Shown here one piece after another: positions 15,619 through 24,998 of a DNA stretch of 49,666 nucleotides. Made by a program: the position numbers and the translations under genes. Numbering within the stretch: the first letter of the stretch is position 1; every line of letters starts with the position of its first letter. This DNA comes from an uncultured Fibrobacterota bacterium. Its GTDB lineage: Bacteria > Fibrobacterota > Fibrobacteria > Fibrobacterales > Fibrobacteraceae. Under the pieces are notes generated by a model. It saw nothing but the letters and a program-made list of their open reading frames with translations, did no database searches and was not told the origin of the DNA. Location: the NCBI GenBank assembly GCA_903876665.1, contig CAIRAY010000152.1:1-49666 (forward strand), written 5' to 3'.

Positions 15619-16653
15619 TCACCCTTTAATCGCAGCGAATGCTACGCTCTTGCGGCGGGCGTGTTCCTGGAGATTCACCGTCTCATCGAATTCGTCCACA
15701 ATTTCGCGGCCGAGGAGTCCTTCCAAAACATCTTCGAGAGTGGCGATTCCGGCGATGCTCCCGTATTCGTCGATTACTCCGACCATGTGGGCGCGTTGCT
15801 TCAGGAACTTCCGCAAAAGGGCATCCACATTCATGGAATCCGGAACAAGTTGAATGGGGCGCATCAAGCGGTGCAGAGTCAAATTGCCCTTGTCCTCCAC
15901 GAGTGCGTTGTATGCGTCGCGCCGCAGTACTTGGCCAATCCACTGGTCCTTACTTTTCCCATGCAGGGGAATGCGGCTGAAAGGCCAATTGCCACGAAGC
16001 TTTAACGTTTCCTTGATGGTGGAATCCGCCGGCAAGCTGAACACCACATTGCGGGGGGTCATGACGCTGCGTACGGTCATGGACTTGAGTGAAAGAATAT
16101 TCTTGATCACCTGGGCCTGCTGATTGTCGATCATTCCTTCGCGCACCCCAATATCAGCGAGCCCCTTGATGTCGTCAGGCGTGTGGGTATGCGTCGCTTT
16201 TCCTGTCATTCTGCGGGTGATGGAGAGGCAAAGCCAAATCAATCCGGTCCACCACAGAATCCGGGTAAGGAAATAGAAAGGAATGGCCAGGTATGGCGCC
16301 ACTTTGCGGGCTTGCCGGACTCCGATGGTTTTTGGGGTGATCTCGCCGAAGAGCAAAATGAGCACAGTCATGATCCAGGGAAGGGATATTTTCACAAAAG
16401 GATGTTGGCTCTCCGCCGCCAGTGTGGCCCAGAAAACTCCGAAGGTATTGGCGAGGGTGTTGAGGATCAGTACCGAAGCGATGTAGCGCTCCATGTTATT
16501 CTTGACATCCAAAAGATATTTTCCGGATACTGGGAATTTGTGTGCATGTTGTTCGGCGGCACTCTGGGGAATGCTATAGAATGAAGCCTCCGATAGGGAA
16601 CAAAAGGCTGAGGCAGCCAGGGCGATCAGAATTAATACGATTACTTCTACCAT
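15619..16653 (-). CDS. CNNM/HlyC-CorC family membrane protein with CBS domains
   Basis: 344 aa. The N-terminal CNNM (DUF21) transmembrane domain begins MVEVIVLILIALAASAFCSL and contains SEASFYS, NNMERYIASVLILNTLANT and a GEITPKTIG segment typical of the family. A tandem CBS pair follows (VMTPRNVVFSLPADSTIKET ... VGVIDEYGSIAGIATLEDVL), then a short tail. The usual C-terminal CorC_HlyC domain is absent. Members are proposed Mg2+/Co2+ exporters. It is the last gene of the HAD-sppA-CNNM operon, with a start 2 bp after the sppA stop. Confidence 0.9.
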   Translation of the reverse strand: MVEVIVLILIALAASAFCSLSEASFYSIPQSAAEQHAHKFPVSGKYLLDVKNNMERYIASVLILNTLANTFGVFWATLAAESQHPFVKISLPWIMTVLILLFGEITPKTIGVRQARKVAPYLAIPFYFLTRILWWTGLIWLCLSITRRMTGKATHTHTPDDIKGLADIGVREGMIDNQQAQVIKNILSLKSMTVRSVMTPRNVVFSLPADSTIKETLKLRGNWPFSRIPLHGKSKDQWIGQVLRRDAYNALVEDKGNLTLHRLMRPIQLVPDSMNVDALLRKFLKQRAHMVGVIDEYGSIAGIATLEDVLEGLLGREIVDEFDETVNLQEHARRKSVAFAAIKG

Positions 16654-16654
16654 T

Positions 16655-19000
16655 TTATTCTCCGAAGGAAGAAAGACCTGGATTCCAGAGGGCCCAAACC
16701 TGGGGGTCTTCCAAGGTTTCTAGCCACGAAAGCCAGGGAAATAAAGACTTTTCAGCCGACCGTCCAAATTCCAGATCCCAGTTGGTTCCATAACTGATAT
16801 AGACTGTCGATAGTTCCAAGCTGGCAGGAATGCCGGCGAGGTTCGCTGCAGTACGGATGGCCACATTTAGGCCACCCAGGGTATCTACTAGGCCGTTGCG
16901 CACGCCCTCCACGGCAGTAAACACACGGCCTTCGCCCAAGGAGTCGATTTGCGCAGGCGTTTTTCCGCGGGCATTGGCAACCACCCCGACAAACCGCTCA
17001 TAAGTGTCATCCATGGAGGCTTGCAGGATTTCTTGCTCCTCAGGGGAGAGGCCGCGGGTAAAACTTTCCGCATCGGCGCTGGGATGGGTTTTTACCGTCA
17101 CCGGATTGATTCGTATTTTGGTAAATAATTGGGAGGCGTCAACTTTCCCGCCAAATACTCCAATGCTCCCAACCAGGCTAGTAGGCTCGGCCACAATTTT
17201 TTGCGCGGCGCAGGCCAAATAATACCCACCCGAAGCCGCCATGCCACCAATGCTTGCAACCATGGGCACATCAAGATCTTTGGACAGGGTCTGCAGGCGG
17301 TGCCATAGAATGTCCGAAGCCTGGGCGCTGCCTCCCGGTGAATTGATGCGCAATACTACGGCACTGAAGTCCGGGGATTGCCGGATGGACTCCGTTAAAT
17401 CCCCAAAAGTGCGAGCCCCCACATTGCGGTTTCCGGAAAGACCCATACTGCTTGGCCCATCGACAATGTCGCCCTCCAGGTTGACCACAAGGATTTTGGG
17501 CCGGGGGTTCCAGTCGTCACGGTATATTTCCTGCTCGGAAAAACTCCAAGGCTCAAAATGATCCACCTTCGCGTAGCCCTTGATCTCATCAAAGTAAAGG
17601 GTGGTATCCACCAGTCCAAGAGCCTTGGCCTGATTTGCGGTAAGAGGGGATATTCTGGCAATGGCATCTAAACTATCCGGAGAGATTTTTCGGGAAGTGG
17701 CCACACTGTCTCGCAAAGTGTTCCACAGGCCGTCCAGAAGTTTCTTCAGGTCCTCTTTGGCTTCGGTGGACATGGTGTCTTGAACAAAAGGCTCGACCGC
17801 GGACTTGTAGCGTCCATGACGCAACAATTCGGCTTTGACTCCGATAAAGTCAAGGAAGCCTTTGAAGTGCAGGACATTGGAGGAAAGGCCGCGCAAATGG
17901 ACCCGGGAAGAGGGCTGTAAAACCACGCGCTCAGCGGCACTCGCCGCATAATAAAGCCCAGGGCGAAGCTCGGTAAGGTAGGCGATGGTTCCTTTGCCAT
18001 GCTTGCGTAAGTCTTGGATTCCCCTGCGGATTTCTGCGGCGATGGCCAGGCTGCCTTCAAAACCGTCCAGGTCAATCATGACTCCCGCAATAGACGGATC
18101 GCCTTCGATGATTCGGAATTGTCTTTGCAAATCGGGAAGGCTAACGGCATTGTCCGAAAAGAGGAAAAAGGCTTGGCGGGTTTCAACGAGCTTGCCGTTC
18201 AGGCCGAGCCGAACCCATCGTGAAGAGACTTGGTTTGTGGGACGCCGGTTCAGGTGACCGTTGATGCCGAAGCTTTGCAGGCGATGGGAGTTGCCCAGGA
18301 CCGCGAGGCTTTGGTGCGCGCCCACGGGAATGCTCAGGGAAATGCCCCAGGGAATAGTGTCCGAGGGTCGCAGAGGGCTCGAAAAGCCGACCTCGTAGGC
18401 ACCCCAATGCAAGTCGGCCTGAGCGGCGAGCTGAAGGTGTTTTCCCACCGAAAGTTCCGCTTGGCTATTGGTGGCAGAAAGGGAAACCGTGATGGGGTCA
18501 ATGGGGCGAAATGCGATCCCCAGTTGATGGGCAGCATGGGATTCCTTGTTCGCGAAAAGGTCCAGACTCGTAAACCCAAAGGACAACTGACGAAGGGGAC
18601 GGATCACGAGTCCCGGAGTTGTGGACCAGGCGTTTCCTTTGAACCGGGAGGAGCGCCAAAGCGAGGCACGCAGGCCAAGGGAGACCGCATCACCCGGCGA
18701 GGACAGGGTGGATCCAAGATTCCATTTGCGATCATTTATCCCCGAATCCGGATTGTCGCTCCAGGAAAAACTTCCCGCAAAATATTCGGTGTGGGCTCCC
18801 ATGCGCAGGTTTTGGGTTCCGTGGGTAGCGGGGGCGAATGACGCCAGCCAGCCGATTCCCTCCACAGGCCCGAGCAAGGCCGGGTTTCCAAACAATCCGC
18901 CGGAATGCTCGGTCGCGGGTTGGTTGTCGATCAGGGGCGACCAAGCTTGTGCAGACAAAACGCCAAGGACCAACAAAGGAAATAAAAATGAAAATTTCAT
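16655..19000 (-). CDS. sppA: SppA (S49) signal-peptide peptidase fused to an N-terminal outer-membrane-like domain
   Basis: 781 aa. A signal peptide (MKFSFLFPLLVLGVLSAQA) is followed by about 230 residues of beta-strand-rich sequence containing FGNPALLGP, which resembles the NPA-L motif of TraF/PorV-like outer-membrane proteins. From about residue 260 there is a full long-form SppA with two S49 domains. The catalytic lysine lies in GRYKSAVEPF (K399) and the serine in GGMAASGGYY (S590), with the spacing expected for the 67-kDa type. Active SppA degrades cleaved signal peptides at the inner membrane. This version has an extra domain in place of a simple N-terminal anchor, so it may act in the periplasm or at the outer membrane. 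The ATG overlaps the HAD gene stop (ATGA). Confidence 0.88.
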   Translation of the reverse strand: MKFSFLFPLLVLGVLSAQAWSPLIDNQPATEHSGGLFGNPALLGPVEGIGWLASFAPATHGTQNLRMGAHTEYFAGSFSWSDNPDSGINDRKWNLGSTLSSPGDAVSLGLRASLWRSSRFKGNAWSTTPGLVIRPLRQLSFGFTSLDLFANKESHAAHQLGIAFRPIDPITVSLSATNSQAELSVGKHLQLAAQADLHWGAYEVGFSSPLRPSDTIPWGISLSIPVGAHQSLAVLGNSHRLQSFGINGHLNRRPTNQVSSRWVRLGLNGKLVETRQAFFLFSDNAVSLPDLQRQFRIIEGDPSIAGVMIDLDGFEGSLAIAAEIRRGIQDLRKHGKGTIAYLTELRPGLYYAASAAERVVLQPSSRVHLRGLSSNVLHFKGFLDFIGVKAELLRHGRYKSAVEPFVQDTMSTEAKEDLKKLLDGLWNTLRDSVATSRKISPDSLDAIARISPLTANQAKALGLVDTTLYFDEIKGYAKVDHFEPWSFSEQEIYRDDWNPRPKILVVNLEGDIVDGPSSMGLSGNRNVGARTFGDLTESIRQSPDFSAVVLRINSPGGSAQASDILWHRLQTLSKDLDVPMVASIGGMAASGGYYLACAAQKIVAEPTSLVGSIGVFGGKVDASQLFTKIRINPVTVKTHPSADAESFTRGLSPEEQEILQASMDDTYERFVGVVANARGKTPAQIDSLGEGRVFTAVEGVRNGLVDTLGGLNVAIRTAANLAGIPASLELSTVYISYGTNWDLEFGRSAEKSLFPWLSWLETLEDPQVWALWNPGLSSFGE

Positions 19001-19887
19001 CGTAAACCATCCAAATAATAGTCAGGGGATATCCCTAAGCTCATTTCGTCTTCCTGCAGTGATTCCCAGGATGAATTCCCTCCCAGCATCAGGGCGGTTG
19101 CTAATCCCGCCACCTGCCCACCCAGAATGTCCGTTCCCAGAGTGTCCCCGATCATGATCGCAGGGCCGATTTCCGCAGGAAGAGAGCGCAGGGCAGTTTG
19201 AAAAATCTGCGGAAACGGCTTGCCCAGAAACACCGTTTGACAAGATGTTTTTTGGTGCAAAGTCCAAGCCAGGCTTCCCGAGACAGGCATCCGGCTACCA
19301 TCCATTTTGGGGGCCCAGGCATCGGGGTTGAGGACGACCAGCTTGGCTCCAGGCATGCGTAATAGCTCTTCGGCGGGGTGGAGGAGGGGGTCATCCTTGG
19401 AAAAGGCAGAAGAAATGATGACCGTGGGTTCATCAGGAAAAAGGGTGCCGGTGATTCCTGCGGTTTCAAGAAAGCACAAGGCCTCGTCACGACCTAAATG
19501 CAGTGCGGATTGAATTTTCAAATCCAGGTTAGCCGAGCTCAGGAGCGAGCCCGAGCAAATGATTTCTTCGGGCTCAAAGTGGATGCCGATATTTCTCAAG
19601 TGGGCGCAGAGTTTGTCGGGATGTCTGGATGCCGCGTTGGTGATCAACCGGATCGCACACCCGGTGGCCCGCAAATGATTCAGCATTCCCGGGGCTCCGG
19701 GGTGAATGTCGTTTAAATTGTAGAGGGTGCCGAAGCCATCAAAAAGGAAGGCTCTGAAGCGCTGTGATAATTCGGGAATACTTGTCTTTACAGGGATTCC
19801 ACTGCTCCCAGGGGCCTCGGGAGCTCGGGCTGTCAGTCCTAAGGCCGTCCGATAATTCCGGTAGATTTTAAGTTCCTGTGCATCCAT
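18997..19887 (-). CDS. HAD-superfamily (class IIA-like) hydrolase
   Basis: 296 aa from ATG 19887 (MDAQELKIYRNYRTALG). That ATG lies 7 nt after a TACATT box, whereas the ATG at 19893 would touch the box. Motif I is FLFDGFGTLYN (D50, with the second aspartate replaced by F52, as also seen in some HAD-IIA and dehalogenase-like members). Motif II is ITNAAS, and the C-terminal GDTLGTDILGG supplies motif IV. A type IIA cap lies between. Similar proteins dephosphorylate sugar or nucleotide phosphates; the substrate is unknown. First gene of the operon with sppA. Confidence 0.85.
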   Translation of the reverse strand: MDAQELKIYRNYRTALGLTARAPEAPGSSGIPVKTSIPELSQRFRAFLFDGFGTLYNLNDIHPGAPGMLNHLRATGCAIRLITNAASRHPDKLCAHLRNIGIHFEPEEIICSGSLLSSANLDLKIQSALHLGRDEALCFLETAGITGTLFPDEPTVIISSAFSKDDPLLHPAEELLRMPGAKLVVLNPDAWAPKMDGSRMPVSGSLAWTLHQKTSCQTVFLGKPFPQIFQTALRSLPAEIGPAIMIGDTLGTDILGGQVAGLATALMLGGNSSWESLQEDEMSLGISPDYYLDGLR

Positions 19888-19936
19888 GGGCATAAATGTA
19901 GAACATGAGGATGAAAATTCTGCCTATATTCCCCTT

Positions 19937-22534
19937 ATGGAATTCCTTGCTCGTTCGCTAATCTGGATTCTGGTTGGTTTGTCCCTGGGTTTTGCATCCT
20001 TGGATAGCATTCAACTGCAGTTGAAGGGGAATCATCAATTTGAGTTTGCGGGGTACTATGCTGCTGTGGCCCAAGGGTACTACGCCCAAGAAGGTCTCGC
20101 CGTCGCCATCCTTCCCAATGTTAAACAAACACCTCCCGTGGACGATGTCATTTTTGGGCGTGCTGAATATGGAGTTGAAGGGGCCAATTTAATCCGCGCC
20201 TGGTCCGAGGGAAAGCCCGTGGTTTCCTTGGCGGTAATTTTTCAACGATCCCCCCAGGTGCTCATTGCCCAAAGTGATTTTACCATTCCTCAACAGCTCG
20301 CGAACCAACCTGTGGCCTTGGGATCCGAATCCAACCGGGAAATGGAACTCCAAAGCATGTTGCAGGTTGCCGGGCTCCCCGATAGTCTGATTATGAATGT
20401 AGAGAGTGTGGATCCAATCGAGGATTTCATTCAAGGGAAGATTATCGCTTTTTATGGTAATATGGGAAACGAACCCGAAGTGTTGTTGCGTAAAAACATC
20501 CAGTTCAATGTGCTGCGTCCTGGACGCTACGAATCGGAATTTTATGGCGATTGCCTTTTTACATCCAAACTGGAGCTAGAACAAAACCCAGAACGGGTCG
20601 TGGCGTTCACGCGTGCATCCCTCAAGGGATGGGCCTATGCGCTCGAACATCCGGAGGAGTTGGTGGAATTGATTCACCGCAACTATGCTCCAAACTTGGA
20701 TTTGCAGCACCTGCGCTTTGAAGCCAAGGTCATCAAGGAGATTTCTGCGGAATCCCGGAACACCCTGGGGGAGCAGGATTCTCTGATTTGGCAACAGGAT
20801 GCTGATTTTCTTTTCAAGGCAGGCCTTTTGCCTCGCCAGGTTTCAGTAGATAGATATGTATACAGCATTGATCGCATCGAACAAGAACGCCGGGCCTCGA
20901 CCTTCCGTTTTGTTTCGGTGCTTGCCTCCATCGCTTTATTTTTGCTCCTCTTATTCTCCCTGCTCACCTGGTTTCTGTGGCGAGGAGTGCATCGTCGCAA
21001 TGTAGATCTGATTCAGAGTCAGGTGCGTTTGGAACAAGCTTTGCGGGCTACGTCAGACGCCGTTTGGGATTGGCCCAACCTCTCCGGACCCCTTTGGATT
21101 TCGCCCCTTGGCCTCGAAATGATCGGTCTGAACCCTTCCAGCAATTTGGTTGGCTGGGGCGGACTGTTGGAACGTATTCTCCCCGAAGATCGCTCCAGCT
21201 TACAGAGCGAACTGGATTTTGCGATCAAAACTCTAGGGACATTGGTCAAAGAGGTCCGAGTCGATTTCCAGGGGGAGCCCCATTGGATTCGCATTCGCGG
21301 TGTGGTTTCCGAAAATGGAATCACTAGGCGTCTGACCGGAATATTTCAAGACATCCATCAACTGAAAACAGCTGAAATGGCGCTCAGGGAAAGTGAGGCC
21401 CGCTTCCGCCAATACTTTGAGCTTGGCCTGGTGGGAATGGCGACAGTGAATGTCGATGGAGAATTTCTGCAAGTCAATCGGGTTCTCTGGGAAATGCTAG
21501 AAACCACAGAATCAGACATTTTGAGGCAGGATTGGAAGCAATATACTCATCCCGGAGATCAGGTGCTTGAGGAAGACCTGATGGAATCCGTGACGAAGGG
21601 AGAGCGTCAAGGGTACACCATTGACAAGCGTTTCATCTCGGCAAAAAGGAACACCATCTTTGCGCTGGTTGCGACCCGGGCCGTATTGGACTTGCATGGC
21701 AAGGTTGCCCATTGGGTGATGCTTGTGCTGGACATCAGTCAGCGACGCCAAGGGGAACAAGAGAAAGAGCGCATTCTGCATCAACTCTCTCTCAAGAATA
21801 GGACCTTGGAAGGCATGCTGCATACCATAAGCCATGATTTTCGCCACCCTCTAGTGAATGTGATGTGGTATAGTCAGGAAATCGAACAATCCATACAGGA
21901 CCTACGGCGCGAGCTCAACCAAAGTCAAATCGTCAGTCCGACCCTCCACACCTTGGTTCAGGTGGAATTCCCCCAATATATTTCAGAAATCAGGAACGGA
22001 GCCCAGGTGATTGACCGGATGCTTGGAGGCATGCTCGCCCTCTCGCGCCTCGGTCGCCAGGCCCCCGACTTTGTTCCGGTTGAAATGAATCAGGTGGTTC
22101 AAGTTCTCCTGGAGGAGAAACGTCAACAAATGGAAGAGATCCAGGCCCTGGTGCAGGTTGGAACGTTGCCTCCGTGCTTAGGAAGTGAATCCCAGCTGTA
22201 CCAAGTGTGGAAGAATTTGTTGGAAAATGCCATGGCATACCGAGATCCCGAGCGTAACCTCATGGTGAATATCGAGGGCAAAATCGTCCGCGAGTGGGTT
22301 GTCTATACCATGGAAGACAATGGAATCGGAATTCCCACATCCAATCTGGGTCACATATTCGCGCCATTTTTTCGCATTAATCCCAAGGGAAGCCATGCCG
22401 GAGACGGCCTTGGCCTGACCTTCGTCACGCGAATTCTCGAAAGTCACCGAGGCCACATCAAGGTGGAGTCCGAAGTCGGCAAAGGTGCCCGGTTCAGTGT
22501 TTACCTGCCCAAGGTCAGTAGCGAAAATCTCTAG
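19937..22534 (+). CDS. Sensor histidine kinase with NMT1/THI5-like periplasmic domain and PAS domains
   Basis: 865 aa from ATG 19937; a TATATT box ends 6 nt before it. A signal/anchor segment is followed by a periplasmic NMT1/THI5-type substrate-binding domain (about 20-310; FEFAGYYAAVAQGYYAQEGL is a hallmark), one transmembrane segment (about 325-350), two PAS/PAC regions (about 365-610), and a HisKA-like helix with SHDFRHPL (H633). The HATPase has N box WKNLLENAMAYRDP, G1 EDNGIGIP, F box APFFRI and G2 GDGLGLTF. All kinase motifs look intact. THI5-like domains bind thiamine-precursor-type or sulfonate/nitrate-type ligands, so it probably senses a small solute. No response regulator is in the window, so it is an orphan kinase. 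Confidence 0.9.
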   Translation: MEFLARSLIWILVGLSLGFASLDSIQLQLKGNHQFEFAGYYAAVAQGYYAQEGLAVAILPNVKQTPPVDDVIFGRAEYGVEGANLIRAWSEGKPVVSLAVIFQRSPQVLIAQSDFTIPQQLANQPVALGSESNREMELQSMLQVAGLPDSLIMNVESVDPIEDFIQGKIIAFYGNMGNEPEVLLRKNIQFNVLRPGRYESEFYGDCLFTSKLELEQNPERVVAFTRASLKGWAYALEHPEELVELIHRNYAPNLDLQHLRFEAKVIKEISAESRNTLGEQDSLIWQQDADFLFKAGLLPRQVSVDRYVYSIDRIEQERRASTFRFVSVLASIALFLLLLFSLLTWFLWRGVHRRNVDLIQSQVRLEQALRATSDAVWDWPNLSGPLWISPLGLEMIGLNPSSNLVGWGGLLERILPEDRSSLQSELDFAIKTLGTLVKEVRVDFQGEPHWIRIRGVVSENGITRRLTGIFQDIHQLKTAEMALRESEARFRQYFELGLVGMATVNVDGEFLQVNRVLWEMLETTESDILRQDWKQYTHPGDQVLEEDLMESVTKGERQGYTIDKRFISAKRNTIFALVATRAVLDLHGKVAHWVMLVLDISQRRQGEQEKERILHQLSLKNRTLEGMLHTISHDFRHPLVNVMWYSQEIEQSIQDLRRELNQSQIVSPTLHTLVQVEFPQYISEIRNGAQVIDRMLGGMLALSRLGRQAPDFVPVEMNQVVQVLLEEKRQQMEEIQALVQVGTLPPCLGSESQLYQVWKNLLENAMAYRDPERNLMVNIEGKIVREWVVYTMEDNGIGIPTSNLGHIFAPFFRINPKGSHAGDGLGLTFVTRILESHRGHIKVESEVGKGARFSVYLPKVSSENL

Positions 22535-22557
22535 TTTCGCCCATGCAGTATTCCGTC

Positions 22558-22740
22558 ACCCTAGCTTGGCTAGGGTCTGGGGTCACGAGTAACGATCCAC
22601 TGTGTGGAAACAACCAAAGGTTGAAGTGGCCAAGCTTTGCATAGCTGCCAGTAACCGTAACTGGCAGCACATCGGCCCTTCTGGCCATGACACGGGTAGG
22701 CATCCCCCAGCCAAATCGCCCATCTACCTTGGCCACATGT
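22558..22740. repeat. Cluster of small palindromes in the kinase-moxR gap
   Basis: The gap 22535-22824 holds no credible gene. It contains the perfect hairpins ACCCTAGC-TTG-GCTAGGGT (22558-22576) and GCTGCCAGT-7 nt-ACTGGCAGC (22644-22668). A GGCC..TTCTGGCCATGACA unit at about 22674 resembles the palindromes at 37410 and 49361. Separated inverted GTGGCCAAG/CTTGGCCAC copies lie at about 22627 and 22730. No T run follows the first hairpin, so termination after the kinase is uncertain. Confidence 0.6.
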
Positions 22741-22824
22741 CCACATTGTCATCTCCGACACGATTCTTCGTTGGTGTTAGAAATTGACGGAAATTCATCT
22801 CTAAATAATTTGTACAATACCTTT

Positions 22825-23745
22825 ATGAGAGATGAAGCCCAAACTTTATGCAGTGCCCTGGATAGCGTGATCATCGGAAAACCCGACCAGGTTGAATTAC
22901 TGGTGGCAGCCCTTTTTGCCAATGGACACATCCTAATCGAAGATGTTCCGGGAACAGGCAAGACGACCCTGGCCAAGGCACTGGCGGTGGCCATTAGCGC
23001 GGAATACCGGCGCATTCAGTTTACTCCCGACTTGATGCCCGCAGATGTCACAGGTGGGGCGGTTTACCAGCCTGGAACGGGACAGTTCGTGGTGCACGAA
23101 GGTCCCGTATTCACCAATATTTTGCTCGCCGACGAAATCAATCGCGCCTCTCCACGCACACAAAGTGCACTTCTTGAAGCCATGGAAGAGCGGCAGGTTA
23201 CCTTGGAGGGCCAGTCCCGTCCGCTCCCCGGCCTGTTCATTGTGCTTGCCACCCAGAACCCAGTAGAGTTCCACGGCGTATTTCCCCTTCCGGAAGCGCA
23301 GATGGACCGGTTTCTCATTCGCCTGGAGCTTGGTTACCCGAGCGTGGAAACCGAGCGCAAGATCCTCTACGCCCATCAGAAACGACATCCCATCGAATCC
23401 CTGAAAGCCGTACTTAGCCCAGAACAGGTCCTTGAGTTTCAGTCCCAAGTCCGTAGTGTCTTTGTGGATGAGGCCTTGGGGGATTATATCGTGCGGTTGG
23501 TGCAAGAAACCCGGCGCCACCCGGGGCTACGGCTCGCAGCGAGTCCTCGCGCAGGCATGATGCTCTTCCGGTTGGCCCAGTCCTTTGCCTGGATGGATGC
23601 CCGGGACCATGTCCGGCCCGAAGATATTCAGCGTGGGCTTATTCCTGCCCTGGGTCATCGCATCTTTCCGCGTGATGCGCGCGGGGCCGAAGCCAGCCGC
23701 CAAATTCTGGAAGAAATCCGGAAATCCCTCTCGTTACCCAAATGA
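22825..23745 (+). CDS. MoxR-type AAA+ ATPase
   Basis: 307 aa from ATG 22825 (MRDEAQTLCSALDSVIIGKP). TACAAT lies 6 nt before it, and the open frame upstream runs through palindromic repeats. Walker A is VPGTGKT (41-47), Walker B LLADEINRASPRTQSALLEA, sensor 1 ATQNP, with a C-terminal lid domain containing the arginine-rich HPGLRLAASPRAG. MoxR proteins act as chaperones that assemble or activate partner complexes, commonly with DUF58 and transglutaminase-like proteins encoded next to them, as here. The stop overlaps the DUF58 gene start (ATGA). Confidence 0.94.
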   Translation: MRDEAQTLCSALDSVIIGKPDQVELLVAALFANGHILIEDVPGTGKTTLAKALAVAISAEYRRIQFTPDLMPADVTGGAVYQPGTGQFVVHEGPVFTNILLADEINRASPRTQSALLEAMEERQVTLEGQSRPLPGLFIVLATQNPVEFHGVFPLPEAQMDRFLIRLELGYPSVETERKILYAHQKRHPIESLKAVLSPEQVLEFQSQVRSVFVDEALGDYIVRLVQETRRHPGLRLAASPRAGMMLFRLAQSFAWMDARDHVRPEDIQRGLIPALGHRIFPRDARGAEASRQILEEIRKSLSLPK

Positions 23746-24998
23746 GGCTAATTTGGAGATGGATCCGTTTCGCGTGGGAATCCATCCCGCGGACCCCCCG
23801 GCGCGGGGGCGGAATCTCCGTTTGGCTTTTCAACTGGTGGCAACAACGATTTACCGGGCCGGGCAAGGTCATGCTTGTGGTGTGGATCACCTTGGGTCTG
23901 GTAGAAATGATCCCCGGGGCTTCTGCAGCAACGATTCCTTTGGTTTTATTTTCTGTTGCCTATTTTGTCACTTGGCTCCTGACCCTGGTTTCTCCAGGGC
24001 TTGAGGCGAGTTGGATTTTCCCCCATGCAATCCGGCAAGGAGAAGTATTTGTATTACGCATAACCGTTCGGAATGTGGGGCGTCGTCGAATTCGGGATGC
24101 GGGTGCTTGGCTCTTTTGGGAAGAAAAATGGATGCGGCCTATCGGTGAGCCTCGGAGCGTGGATGCCTTGGAGCCTGGGGAATCTGCGCAGATCGAAGTC
24201 CCGGTTTTAGCCTATTCACGAGGACCTTGCAAACTTCGTGGGCCAGTGGTATATCGTGTGGATCCATTGGGCATCATGCGCTCGCGTCGGCGGGTCGATT
24301 CTGCGGTTATTCCCGTGATTCGTCCAAGGAGCAACTCGGTGCAAGAATTCCCCTTCCTTTCAGAGGGAGGCTCAGGGATGGAATTCGCTCGGCTTTTGCA
24401 TCCAACCCACGGTCGCTCCAGCGAATTCATTGGTATTCGGGAGTATCGCAGCGGAGACGAATTCCGCGACATCCACCACAAGGCCTGGGCCCGGGCGGGC
24501 AAGCCCATCACTCGTGAATATGGCAAGGAAAAAGGCCAGGGCGCCATTATGATCGTAGAAACGGGGTGTGCCTCTTTTTTGGAAAGAAGCGTGGTGGAAA
24601 ATATGCTTTGTTGGTCCATAGGCATTGCCAAATGGCTGTTTGATCGGGGAGCCCTGGGTCGCTTCTTTATTGATTCCCACGAAATCAGCATCGAAGGGCA
24701 TGGCGATGTTTTAGATGTGATTGAGGATGCTTTGGCTCGTATTCCCAGACCTCTTTGGTGGGCCTGGCAAAGCCCAGAACCCTGGGAGCCCGAAGCGAGA
24801 CCCATGGGACCGGTTTTTGCCATAGGGTGTTCGCGTTCCCGGGCGGAGTCCTGGCTTGGAGGAAATGGCTTGCTAGGCATGGATGCACTCATTGCCAAGC
24901 GAGTACTCATTTTGCCGGAAGAACTTTCGGGGTGGCACCAGAGGCGTGACCCTTCGAGTCGAATGCTTTACCTCTCCCAGAGTGGGGCACCGAAGTGA
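23742..24998 (+). CDS. DUF58 domain membrane protein
   Basis: 418 aa. Two adjacent hydrophobic segments at about residues 42-85 are followed by a soluble region. The DUF58 signature is present as IREYRSGDEFRDIHHKAWAR followed by TREYGKE. The region after it resembles a von Willebrand A-like fold, but without a clear metal-binding DxSxS (it reads MIVETGCAS). Usually found between MoxR and a transglutaminase-like protein in an operon, exactly as here; the precise function is not established. Coupled at both ends by 4-bp overlaps. Confidence 0.92.
   Translation: MRLIWRWIRFAWESIPRTPRRGGGISVWLFNWWQQRFTGPGKVMLVVWITLGLVEMIPGASAATIPLVLFSVAYFVTWLLTLVSPGLEASWIFPHAIRQGEVFVLRITVRNVGRRRIRDAGAWLFWEEKWMRPIGEPRSVDALEPGESAQIEVPVLAYSRGPCKLRGPVVYRVDPLGIMRSRRRVDSAVIPVIRPRSNSVQEFPFLSEGGSGMEFARLLHPTHGRSSEFIGIREYRSGDEFRDIHHKAWARAGKPITREYGKEKGQGAIMIVETGCASFLERSVVENMLCWSIGIAKWLFDRGALGRFFIDSHEISIEGHGDVLDVIEDALARIPRPLWWAWQSPEPWEPEARPMGPVFAIGCSRSRAESWLGGNGLLGMDALIAKRVLILPEELSGWHQRRDPSSRMLYLSQSGAPK

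Noticed and set aside
22687-22824. N-terminal extension of MoxR containing CPHC (possible zinc finger)
   Set aside because: The DNA is palindromic repeat sequence, the family starts near 22825, and a -10 box lies just before that ATG.
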